This document shows, one piece after another, positions 1 through 6,186 of a DNA stretch of 9,372 nucleotides. A program made the position numbers and the translations under genes. How positions within the stretch are numbered: position 1 is the first letter of the stretch; the number at the start of each line of letters is the position of its first letter. Below the pieces are notes generated by a model, which had not been told where the DNA came from, made no database searches, and worked only from the letters and a program-made list of their open reading frames with translations. The stretch is from Schaalia odontolytica (lineage in GTDB: Bacteria > Actinomycetota > Actinomycetes > Actinomycetales > Actinomycetaceae): assembly GCA_958415245.1 (NCBI GenBank), contig CATYYP010000052.1, positions 1 to 9,372 on the forward strand, read 5' to 3'.

Positions 1-126
1 ATGCCGGACGGCTCCGTCAAGCTGCGCGAGGATGGGAAGGTCCTCAAGGGCCCCAACTTCTTCCCGCCGAATGTTGCGCGCGGCCTCGGCCTGGAGACCG
101 GGGAGAGCGCCAACGACGCGGACTAA
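1..126 (+). CDS. 3' end of an unidentified protein-coding gene
   Basis: Frame 1 is open from the first base to a TAA stop at 124-126 and gives 41 residues, beginning MPDGSVKLRE and ending in a charged tail (ETGESANDAD). Codon use is rich in G/C at third positions, as in the neighbouring genes, which supports real coding. The window opens on an ATG, but nothing upstream is visible, so this may be an internal methionine and the piece is most likely the C-terminus of a longer protein. A segment with FFPPN followed by a Gly/Leu-rich stretch gives no family I recognise. The next gene starts 71 bp downstream on the same strand. No function is assigned. Confidence 0.5.
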   Translation: MPDGSVKLREDGKVLKGPNFFPPNVARGLGLETGESANDAD

Positions 127-184
127 GGTCCCTAGCACGCGCATTCGTGCCCGCCAGGTGACACAATAGACGCGGTCCACTCAT

Positions 185-191
185 AAGGAGG
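185..191 (+). promoter_or_regulatory. Strong Shine-Dalgarno site of the FSP1-like oxidoreductase
   Basis: AAGGAGG lies 6 nt before the ATG at 198, a near-ideal match to the 16S rRNA anti-SD. It fixes the start of that gene and contrasts with the SD-less starts elsewhere in the window. The rest of the 127-197 gap holds only a weak -10-like hexamer (CACAAT, 162-167) without a good -35, so the promoter is not resolved. Confidence 0.85.
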
Positions 192-197
192 AAAGAC

Positions 198-1295
198 ATG
201 GCACGCGTCGCAGTCATCGGCGGAGGTTACGGAGGCGTCACGGTCGCAAAGGGGCTGGACCCCATCGCGGACGTTGTCCTCATCGAACAGAAGGACCAGT
301 TCGTCCACCACGCAGCCGCGCTGCGTGCCGCGGTCGACACCGTGTGGGAACACGCGATCTTCATGCCCTACACGAACCTGCTGCACCATGGCGAGGTCGT
401 GCGAGGCACCGTGTCGCGTGTCGACGGCACGACCGTTCACGTTTTCGGCCACGACCCGATCGAGGCCGACTACGTCGTGTTCGCAACCGGATCGACCTAT
501 CCTTTCCCCGCGAAGTACTCCTCTTACCGCTCGTCCGTGGCGAAGGCGCGCCTCGAGCAGCTGCACGAGAACCTAGGACGGGCCCGCTCTGTGATGATCG
601 TCGGCGGTGGCACCGTTGGTATCGAGCTGACCGGCGAACTCGCCAATGCTTTCCCCGGCCTGGACATCACGATCGTCGAGGCCTCCGATCAGATCCTGGG
701 TACGCCCGGCTACACCGACGCGCTGCGCAACGAGATCAGTGAGCAGCTGAGCACCCTCGGCGTGCGCGTCGTGACCGGCTCTGAGCTCGCTTACCTGCCC
801 CCGCAGAACGTCGGCGACCTCGGTCACTTCATGGTCGAAACCAAGAACGGTGACGTCGTTGAGGCCGACCTGTGGTTCCAGTGCTACGGTGCCCGCGCCA
901 ACACCGGCTTCCTGATCGGCAGCGACTACGAGTCCGTCATGAACCCGAACGGCACTATTCGTGTCGATGGCACCATGCAGGTCGTGGATCACCCCAACGT
1001 CTACGCCGTAGGCGACCTCACCGATGTGCGTGAATCGAAGCGTGCCGACGCTGCGCGCCAGCAGGCCCGCGTCGTCATCGCGAACATCACCGCCCAGATC
1101 GAAGGGGAGAAGCCCGACGCCATCTACCAGCCGACGAAGGAATGGGTGATCCTGCCCCTCGGCCCGAACATGGGTGCGTCGCAGCTGCTTGATGCGGACG
1201 GGCAGACTCGCATTCTCGGCGCGGAGCAGACCGCCGAGATCAAGGGAACCGACCTGATGGTGTCTGTTATTCGTTCGCAGCTCAACCTCCCCTGA
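198..1295 (+). CDS. FSP1/AIFM2-like FAD-dependent NAD(P)H oxidoreductase
   Basis: A 365-residue two-dinucleotide-domain flavoprotein. The N-terminal FAD Rossmann motif is GGGYGG (residues 8-13). An ATGST motif follows at 96-100, the NAD(P)H-binding motif VGGGTVGIE is at 135-143, and the second FAD contact VYAVGDLTD is at 268-276. The segment around residues 35-45 (FVHHAAALRA), together with the GST-PFP motif near 98-104, resembles animal FSP1/AIFM2 and its microbial relatives, which reduce quinones with NAD(P)H, more than type II NADH dehydrogenases with C-terminal membrane helices. No CxxxxC redox pair of the disulfide reductases is seen. No signal peptide or transmembrane helix is visible, so it is probably cytosolic or peripheral to the membrane. 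The gene ends in tandem stops (TGA TAA). A menaquinone substrate is an inference. Confidence is high for the fold and moderate for the subfamily. Confidence 0.85.
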   Translation: MARVAVIGGGYGGVTVAKGLDPIADVVLIEQKDQFVHHAAALRAAVDTVWEHAIFMPYTNLLHHGEVVRGTVSRVDGTTVHVFGHDPIEADYVVFATGSTYPFPAKYSSYRSSVAKARLEQLHENLGRARSVMIVGGGTVGIELTGELANAFPGLDITIVEASDQILGTPGYTDALRNEISEQLSTLGVRVVTGSELAYLPPQNVGDLGHFMVETKNGDVVEADLWFQCYGARANTGFLIGSDYESVMNPNGTIRVDGTMQVVDHPNVYAVGDLTDVRESKRADAARQQARVVIANITAQIEGEKPDAIYQPTKEWVILPLGPNMGASQLLDADGQTRILGAEQTAEIKGTDLMVSVIRSQLNLP

Positions 1296-1315
1296 TAAAG
1301 TGCGCCGTCTCACGG

Positions 1316-1321
1316 TAGAAT
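1316..1321 (+). promoter_or_regulatory. -10 element (TAGAAT) for the acidic small protein, leaderless layout
   Basis: TAGAAT matches the actinobacterial TANNNT -10 consensus and ends exactly 7 nt before the ATG at 1329, so transcription would begin at or one base before that ATG. No Shine-Dalgarno precedes 1329. The hexamer overlaps the alternative in-frame ATG at 1320, which argues against that earlier start. No convincing -35 is seen. Confidence 0.6.
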
Positions 1322-1328
1322 GGCTGTC

Positions 1329-1622
1329 ATGACTGGAGATGCCCGCCGCGCGCTGACGCGCCTGCTCAACGCTTTCGAAAACCACTTCGACATCGCCCGC
1401 GATGGAGACGAGGCCGACGACGCCGCGCTCGAAGCTGCTGAGCTTGCGCTGCGCGACGCGTTCTTCACCTACGACGACATTCTTTTCACTCAGCTGGGCG
1501 TCGAATTGCCGTTCGACATTCTCGATGACTCCGAGGATGACGACGATGATTTCGACGACTCCGATGACGATGAAGAAGACGGCGACGAGGATGACGACGA
1601 CTTCATCGAGGTCGACGACTGA
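1329..1622 (+). CDS. Small protein with highly acidic C-terminal tail, function unknown
   Basis: A 97-residue protein in two parts. Residues 1-65 look folded and helical (an RRALTRLLNAFENHF helix, a DAALEAAELALRDAF helix, then FTYDDILF and a VELPFDIL segment). Residues 66-97 are an acidic tail with 25 Asp/Glu out of 32. Related short actinobacterial proteins with the same layout are, as I recall, often labelled 'primosomal protein' or hypothetical, without a demonstrated role, so I give no function. The start at 1329 is preferred over the in-frame ATG at 1320 because a TAGAAT -10 overlaps the latter. It stands alone between the oxidoreductase, 33 bp upstream, and a bidirectional hairpin downstream. 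The tail is encoded by GAC/GAT/GAG repeats at 1524-1619, a low-complexity tract that may vary in length between strains. It could be a chaperone-like or DNA-mimic protein, but this is speculative. Confidence 0.85.
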   Translation: MTGDARRALTRLLNAFENHFDIARDGDEADDAALEAAELALRDAFFTYDDILFTQLGVELPFDILDDSEDDDDDFDDSDDDEEDGDEDDDDFIEVDD

Positions 1623-1645
1623 TTCGATCATCAGCTTATTTAAGT

Positions 1646-1683
1646 TGGGTGGGGCCCGAACCGCTTGGTTCGGGCCCCACCCA
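1646..1683. terminator. Bidirectional terminator hairpin between convergent genes
   Basis: A perfect 17-bp inverted repeat: the arm 1646-1662 pairs with 1667-1683 around a four-base GCTT loop, and the stem is very GC-rich. It lies 24 bp after the acidic-protein stop and 45 bp after the end of the leftward aldo/keto-reductase gene, so it can serve both. There is no clear U-run on either strand, although the left flank is A/T-rich (TTATTTAA). Strong hairpins without U-tracts are common as actinobacterial terminators. Confidence 0.85.
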
Positions 1684-1728
1684 TCTCAACGTGCCTCACA
1701 TGATGTCGATTGCGTGGAGCGCGCCCTA

Positions 1729-2661
1729 CTACTGAGCCACCTCGGTGAGAACCTGCCGAATGGGCGCCGGCAACGGCTCGGTGTAGTCGAGCAGCGTCTC
1801 CAGCTGGCGCAGCGTGCGCGGACCGACGAGGGCACTGGTGACACCCGGATAATCGCGCACCCATGCGAGCGCCACGTCGCCCGTTGAGCGTTCCAGTCCC
1901 GCGCCCGCGCGCGTGGCAGCCTCAATGACACCGCGCGCCGAGCCCGTCAAGTGACCCTCCACCAGATGGCGAAGATGCGGCGAAGCGGCGCGTGAGTCCG
2001 CGGGCGTCGAGTGGCGGTACTTGCCAGTCAGAACGCCGCCAGCTAGTGCGGACGCGGCGATGACGCCGACCCCGTGTTCACTCAGCTCAGCAACCGTCGC
2101 CGCCCGCGAGGTATCTGCGAGGGAGAAGGGGAACTCGACCACGGAGATCGGAGCGCCCGCTCCGAGCACGCCGCGTGTCACGGCCTCGGCAAGCTGCCAA
2201 TGCGTCGCCCGCGACAGCCCCACGTAGCGCGCACGGCCAGAGCGATACGCAGCGGTCGCAGCTTCGAGAGTCTCCTCCAGTGGGACCTCCGGGCGAGGCT
2301 CCACCATCCACACGTCCACGTAGTCGGTATCCAACCGTGCGAGGGCATCATCGAGACTGCGCAGCAGATCGCCGCGCCCGGCAGCGCTCACCCACGCGCC
2401 TTCGGAGGCCCGGCGCACGCCGCCGCGCCACGTGACTGCCACGCGGTGCCGACCAACGGCTGAGATGGCTTCGGACAGGATGTCGACGGCCATGCCGTCG
2501 CCATGGGAAGCGGAACATTCCACAAGGTTGCCGCCCGCGTCGACGAAACGGCGCAGCATGTCGAGCGCTTCGGGGCCGTCAGTGTCGCGCCCCCAGGTGA
2601 GCGTGCCGATGCCGAGAGCTGACAGGTAGAGCCCGGTGCGGCCGCATTGCTTCAAGTCCAT
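1729..2661 (-). CDS. Aldo/keto-reductase fold protein with degenerate catalytic tetrad
   Basis: A 310-residue protein clearly of the aldo/keto reductase superfamily: GRTGLYLSALGIGT at 7-20, GGNLVEC at 43-49, SGRARYVGLS at 141-150, GGVLTGKYR around 206-215, and a C-terminal VALAWVRDYPGVTSALVG segment of the kind that ends in the NADPH-binding 'P-x-V-G-x-R' loop. The four catalytic positions (Asp, Tyr, Lys, His) read Glu48, His53, Arg79 and Glu121 by motif alignment, and the usual Asn after the 'GLS' nicotinamide contact is Arg151. The gene is intact and has normal codon use, so this is a divergent protein and not a decayed pseudogene. It may be a nucleotide-binding pseudoenzyme or have altered chemistry. 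It starts 4 bp after the nuclease stop codon, so the two are likely co-transcribed and coupled. A TAGGCT hexamer sits 6 nt before the ATG and could add an internal start. It ends in tandem TAG codons before the bidirectional hairpin. Confidence 0.88.
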   Translation of the reverse strand: MDLKQCGRTGLYLSALGIGTLTWGRDTDGPEALDMLRRFVDAGGNLVECSASHGDGMAVDILSEAISAVGRHRVAVTWRGGVRRASEGAWVSAAGRGDLLRSLDDALARLDTDYVDVWMVEPRPEVPLEETLEAATAAYRSGRARYVGLSRATHWQLAEAVTRGVLGAGAPISVVEFPFSLADTSRAATVAELSEHGVGVIAASALAGGVLTGKYRHSTPADSRAASPHLRHLVEGHLTGSARGVIEAATRAGAGLERSTGDVALAWVRDYPGVTSALVGPRTLRQLETLLDYTEPLPAPIRQVLTEVAQ

Positions 2662-2665
2662 GCGT

Positions 2666-3520
2666 CTAGCCTAGCCGAGTCCGCGACAGCCACCGTGCAT
2701 GTTGCTCGGGGAGCGGGGGAGTGGTTCCACCAAAGACCGGGCAGAGCGCACGGACTCCGCACCAGTTGCACAGGGGATTCTTGCGAGGCGCAAAGGAGTC
2801 GTTCTCAATGTCCCGCGCAATCGAGTCCCAGAGCTGGTCAATGTGACGCTCAAAGTTCGCGATGTCGCTCGCTTCAGGATCAAAGGTGATGACCTGGCCG
2901 GCCTTCAGGTAGACGAGCTGCATGCGAGAGGGCAGCACCTGCGTGCGCGCGAGAAGCAGCGCGTAGAAACGCAGCTGGTACAGGGCCTCTTCGACGTAGC
3001 GCGGGCCGGGTGCCTTCCCGGTCTTGTAGTCGACGACCCGCAGTCGTCCGTCGGGGGCACGGTCCACACGGTCGATGAAACCGAGGAGCCGCACGCCGCC
3101 GGAGGTCGTCGTCGTCACGCGCTGCTCGAGGGCTGCGGGCGCAATCCACTGAGGCTGCTCGATCGCAAAGTAACCATCGATGACCGCACGTGCCTCGTCG
3201 AGCCACGCGTCACGGTCCGCATCGTCGCTGAACAACGCGGCAACCTCCGGGTTCTTCGATGCCAGGGCCTCGTATTGGGGCTCTACCTGGCTGCGCGCGG
3301 CCTCAGGTATGCGCTGCTGCGCTGGCAAAGCGAAAAGATGTTCCAGCACCGCGTGCACGATTGTTCCCAGAGCCTTCGCGCGCGTTTCCGGTTCACGGTA
3401 TCCGTCCAGGACATGAAGACGGTACTGCAGAGGGCAGCGCTCGTATTCCTTTGCTCGCGAAGCCGAGAGTGCGGGCTCCCACGTGCGCTCGGCTGCCGCA
3501 GGGGTGATCAGGTCTGTCAT
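2666..3520 (-). CDS. RecB/Cas4-family PD-(D/E)XK nuclease with Fe-S cysteines
   Basis: A 284-residue nuclease-domain protein, without helicase motifs. The active-site series is complete: His56 (GTIVHAVLEHL), Asp150 (LGFIDRVD), the Asp164-x-Lys166 pair (VVDYKTGK), and the Gln182/Tyr186 QxxxY motif (YQLRFYA). One cysteine near the N-terminus (Cys29, YERCPLQY) and three near the C-terminus (Cys251, Cys254, Cys260) have the Cas4/AddB spacing for a 4Fe-4S cluster. It probably acts on DNA ends or flaps in repair; the precise substrate is unknown. Start 3520 is chosen because a TAGCGT -10 lies exactly 7 nt upstream. A GTG at 3529 with a GAGGGG 5 nt before it is an alternative and would add three residues. 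It diverges from trmI across 79 bp and heads a two-gene unit with the aldo/keto-reductase-like gene. In Mycobacterium, a RecB-like gene also neighbours trmI, as I recall, so this linkage looks conserved. No cas genes are present. Confidence 0.88.
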   Translation of the reverse strand: MTDLITPAAAERTWEPALSASRAKEYERCPLQYRLHVLDGYREPETRAKALGTIVHAVLEHLFALPAQQRIPEAARSQVEPQYEALASKNPEVAALFSDDADRDAWLDEARAVIDGYFAIEQPQWIAPAALEQRVTTTTSGGVRLLGFIDRVDRAPDGRLRVVDYKTGKAPGPRYVEEALYQLRFYALLLARTQVLPSRMQLVYLKAGQVITFDPEASDIANFERHIDQLWDSIARDIENDSFAPRKNPLCNWCGVRALCPVFGGTTPPLPEQHARWLSRTRLG

Positions 3521-3527
3521 GAATACC

Positions 3528-3533
3528 ACGCTA
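3528..3533 (-). promoter_or_regulatory. -10 element (TAGCGT) for the RecB-like nuclease, leaderless layout
   Basis: Read on the minus strand, TAGCGT fits TANNNT and ends 7 nt before the ATG at 3520, giving a transcript that starts at or next to the start codon. An AGGACA hexamer (3554-3559) resembles a -35 but sits at a long 20-nt spacing. A GTG start at 3529 would lie inside this element, so the two readings exclude each other. Confidence 0.5.
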
Positions 3534-3586
3534 ACCCCTCCCGCCCTCATCTGTGTCCTGCCATGGGCGCAGCTGGTGGCAAGCGC

Positions 3587-3592
3587 TATCCT
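3587..3592 (+). promoter_or_regulatory. -10 element (TATCCT) of the trmI-arc-dop-pup-pafA unit, leaderless layout
   Basis: TATCCT fits TANNNT and ends exactly 7 nt before the ATG at 3600, the same layout as at the two other SD-less starts in the window. It lies in the 79-bp divergent region between the nuclease and trmI. No good -35 hexamer is seen. It is the only promoter candidate I find for the pupylation operon, since all later junctions are overlapping or very short. Confidence 0.5.
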
Positions 3593-3599
3593 TTACGTA

Positions 3600-4649
3600 A
3601 TGACTATTCAGCGTAATACTTCAATGTCGGCCAATGATTTTGGCCAGCCCACCCGCCGAGGCGTCCTTTCCGAGGGCGATCGCGTGCAGGTTCGCGACCC
3701 CAAGGGACGCTTTCACCAAGTGATTCTCGTGAGCGGTGGCCGTTTCCAATCCAACCGCGGCGGATTCAACCACAACGATGTCATTGGCCGTCCCGACGGC
3801 CAGGTGATCGTCACGGAGGAAGGCCGCCAGTTCCAGATCCTGCGTCCGCTCCAGGTCGACTACGTCATGTCGATGCCCCGCGGCGCCGCCGTCGTCTACC
3901 CAAAGGACGCAGGGGTCATCACCCACATGGGGGATATTTTCCCCGGTGCGACTGTCGTCGAGGCGGGCGCTGGCTCGGGTGCCCTGTCCATGGCGCTCCT
4001 TGATGCGGTCGGCCCTCAGGGGCGTCTCATCTCCGTTGAGCGTCGCCAGGACTTCGCCGACATTGCCGCCGCCAACGTCGACCTGTGGTTCGGCCGCCGC
4101 CACCCCGCATGGGACCTGCGCGTCGGTGACGTCGACGAGGTGCTGTGGTCGGCCGAAGAAGGTAGCGTCGACCGGGTCGTGCTCGACATGCTTGCTCCCT
4201 GGGAGAACATCGAGGCCATCACCCATGCGCTGATTCCGGGCGGCGTGCTCGTGTGCTACGTCGCGACCGTCACGCAGATGTCACGTCTTGTTGAGGATCT
4301 GCGCGCCTCCGAGCGTTTCACTGACCCTATCGCCTGGGAGGACATGCGCCGCGAGTGGCACCTCGACGGCCTGGCCGTGCGCCCCGAGCACCGCATGGTG
4401 GCTCACACCGGTTTCCTGGTGGTCACCCGGCTCCTCGCACCGGGCGTTGCGCCGCAGGAACGTTCAACGCGTCCGGCAAAGGCGGCTGAAGGCCAGGGCG
4501 GCGCGTGGGACGACGAGCAGGACTGGTCGCTGGAGAAGGTCGGTCAGCGCGTGAACTCCGAGAAGAAGGTGCGCAAGGTCCGCCGCGACGTCGTCGCGCA
4601 GGCCGACACGTGGGCGTCGGAGGGACGTGAGGCAGCAGCTGATGAGTGA
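3600..4649 (+). CDS. trmI: tRNA (adenine-58-N1)-methyltransferase TrmI
   Basis: A SAM-dependent enzyme making m1A58 in the T-loop of tRNAs, working as a homotetramer. 349 residues. The N-terminal beta domain (about 20-95) includes the family segment LRPLQVDYVMSMPRG at 81-95. SAM motif I is EAGAGSGALS (121-130), followed by the acidic ERR at 147-149. LDMLAPWE (195-202) carries the catalytic-site Asp and Pro-Trp. The Mycobacterium enzyme (Rv2118c) is about 280 residues; the extra length is a charged tail from about 283 to 349 with acidic and basic patches. Start 3600 is preferred because a -10 sits at leaderless spacing and there is no Shine-Dalgarno. The first eight codons are unusually A/T-rich at third positions, so ATG 3624 (341 residues) remains possible. 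It overlaps arc by 8 bp and is the first gene of the pupylation unit. Confidence 0.93.
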   Translation: MTIQRNTSMSANDFGQPTRRGVLSEGDRVQVRDPKGRFHQVILVSGGRFQSNRGGFNHNDVIGRPDGQVIVTEEGRQFQILRPLQVDYVMSMPRGAAVVYPKDAGVITHMGDIFPGATVVEAGAGSGALSMALLDAVGPQGRLISVERRQDFADIAAANVDLWFGRRHPAWDLRVGDVDEVLWSAEEGSVDRVVLDMLAPWENIEAITHALIPGGVLVCYVATVTQMSRLVEDLRASERFTDPIAWEDMRREWHLDGLAVRPEHRMVAHTGFLVVTRLLAPGVAPQERSTRPAKAAEGQGGAWDDEQDWSLEKVGQRVNSEKKVRKVRRDVVAQADTWASEGREAAADE

Positions 4650-6186
4650 GGTCGAAGCCCGTCAGGCTCTCGAACGACGCCTGATATCTCTGGAGGAAAA
4701 GAACGGCCGCCTCACCACCGCGCTGACGACTGCGCGCACCGAGTTGATTCGGCTCCAGGGCGAGCTGGCGGACGTGTCGCGTCCTCCGCAGACTCTGGCG
4801 ACGTTTGTACGGGCGTTTCCCGCGTCCCGTCAAATCGAGGTCGTCACGGGCGGTAAGCGCATGCGTGTCGCCGTCACCCCGAAGCTCGATGTCACTGACC
4901 TGTCGTACGGGCAGTGGGTGCGTCTCGACGACACGATGATCGCCGTGGCAGCGGATGACTTCCCGCGCAGCGGGCAGGTCGTGTCCGTGCTCGAGCTCGT
5001 CGGCGCCGACCGTGTGCTCGTGGCGACGGAAGGCGGAGCGGAGACCCTGCTCGAGTTGGCCGGCCCTCTACGCCACGGAAACCTGCGCCCCGGCGACTCC
5101 CTCGTCGTGGACGCCCGCTCGGGCATCGCCTTCGAGCGCATCGTGCGCGAGGATGTCGAGCAGCTGCTCACCCCCGAGGTTCCTGACGTCACGTACGAGG
5201 ATATCGGTGGTCTCGACGATCAGATTGCGCAGGTGCGCGACTCGATTGAGATGCCGTTTAATCATCCTGAGTTGTACCGCCAGTTTGGCCTGCGCCCGCC
5301 CAAGGGCATTCTCTTGTATGGGCCTCCAGGCTCGGGCAAGACCCTGATCGCGAAGGCCGTTGCCAACTCGCTGTCGAAGCGTGGGGGCGCATCGACGTTC
5401 TTCCTGTCGATCAAGGGCCCCGAACTGCTGAACAAGTTCGTCGGCGAAACCGAGCGCCAGATTCGCGCCATTTTCGCTCGTGCGCGAACCCTCGCAGCCG
5501 GCGACACCCCCGTCGTCATCTTCTTCGATGAGATGGAGGCCCTGTTCCGCACGCGTGGCACGGGCGTGTCCTCAGACGTCGAAACGATGATCGTTCCGCA
5601 GTTGCTCGCCGAGATGGACGGTGTCGAATCCCTCGACAACGTCGTGATCATCGGCGCATCGAACCGCGCGGACATGATCGACCCGGCCGTGTTGCGCCCG
5701 GGGCGCCTCGATGTGCGTATCCGCGTGGATCGCCCTGACCGCGCGGGCGCCCTCGACATCTTCTCGAAGTATCTGACGCCCCAGGTGCCGATCCATGCCT
5801 CAGAAATCGAGCGTTTCGGCGGCATCAACGAGGCCGTGGCGGGCATGAGCGAACGCGCTGTCGACGCGCTCTACGCGCGCAATGAGACGACGGCGCTCTT
5901 CCTCGCAACCCTGGTGAATGGCGACCACAAGCGCATCTACCTGTCCGACCTCGCGTCCGGCGCACTCATCGCCGGCATCGTCGAACGCGCAAAAAAGTAC
6001 GCGATCAAGGACGCGCTGACGGGCGCCTCGTCCGGCCTGAGTATGGATCATCTGCTGCGCGGGGTGCACGAGGAGATGAACGAGTCGCTCGAACTGGCTG
6101 CCACTTCCTCGCCGGAAGACTGGGCTCGTACGAGCGGTCTGGCTCCTGAAATCGTCAGCGTGAAGCCGATTGGAACGGTGAAATGA
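4642..6186 (+). CDS. arc: ARC/Mpa AAA+ unfoldase for pupylated proteins, lacking the proteasome-docking tail
   Basis: A hexameric ring ATPase that binds Pup through N-terminal coiled coils and unfolds or extracts the tagged protein. 514 residues from ATG 4642. A coiled coil spans about 3-45 (LERRLISLEEKNGRL) and is the Pup-binding part. Two OB-type domains span about 52-167. The AAA domain has Walker A GPPGSGKT (227-234), pore loop KFVGE (265-269), Walker B VVIFFDEM (291-298), sensor Asn341 and the LRPGRLD arginine-finger region (351-357). The protein ends soon after PEDWARTSG with VKPIGTVK. Mycobacterium Mpa (609 residues) continues about 20 residues further and ends GQYL, the motif that docks on the 20S proteasome; that tail is absent here, as is the N-terminal extension before the coiled coil. 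GTGAGG at 4627-4632 gives 9-nt SD spacing to ATG 4642, which is therefore favoured over GTG 4627. It overlaps trmI by 8 bp and dop by 4 bp. Confidence 0.95.
   Translation: MSEVEARQALERRLISLEEKNGRLTTALTTARTELIRLQGELADVSRPPQTLATFVRAFPASRQIEVVTGGKRMRVAVTPKLDVTDLSYGQWVRLDDTMIAVAADDFPRSGQVVSVLELVGADRVLVATEGGAETLLELAGPLRHGNLRPGDSLVVDARSGIAFERIVREDVEQLLTPEVPDVTYEDIGGLDDQIAQVRDSIEMPFNHPELYRQFGLRPPKGILLYGPPGSGKTLIAKAVANSLSKRGGASTFFLSIKGPELLNKFVGETERQIRAIFARARTLAAGDTPVVIFFDEMEALFRTRGTGVSSDVETMIVPQLLAEMDGVESLDNVVIIGASNRADMIDPAVLRPGRLDVRIRVDRPDRAGALDIFSKYLTPQVPIHASEIERFGGINEAVAGMSERAVDALYARNETTALFLATLVNGDHKRIYLSDLASGALIAGIVERAKKYAIKDALTGASSGLSMDHLLRGVHEEMNESLELAATSSPEDWARTSGLAPEIVSVKPIGTVK

Noticed and set aside
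135..150. Small hairpin GCACG/CGTGC after the first gene as a terminator
   Set aside because: Only a 5-bp stem with a 6-nt loop and no U-run; too weak to call.
573..1631. 352-codon open frame on the minus strand opposite the oxidoreductase and acidic protein
   Set aside because: Its sequence is Val/Ile/Gly-rich and reads as the antisense of Asp/Glu codons; the plus-strand frames carry clear flavoprotein motifs. Long antisense frames are expected with this codon use.
2666..3520. Cas4 and hence a CRISPR-linked region
   Set aside because: The Cas4-like cysteines and nuclease motifs occur in stand-alone RecB-like repair proteins; no repeats, spacers or other cas genes are present.
3483..3599. 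Upstream extension of the trmI frame
   Set aside because: It would run antisense through the nuclease start and the divergent promoters, and TrmI homology begins well after 3624.
2699..3616. 305-codon open frame on the plus strand opposite the nuclease
   Set aside because: The minus strand encodes the full PD-(D/E)XK and cysteine motifs; the plus frame has no recognisable domain.
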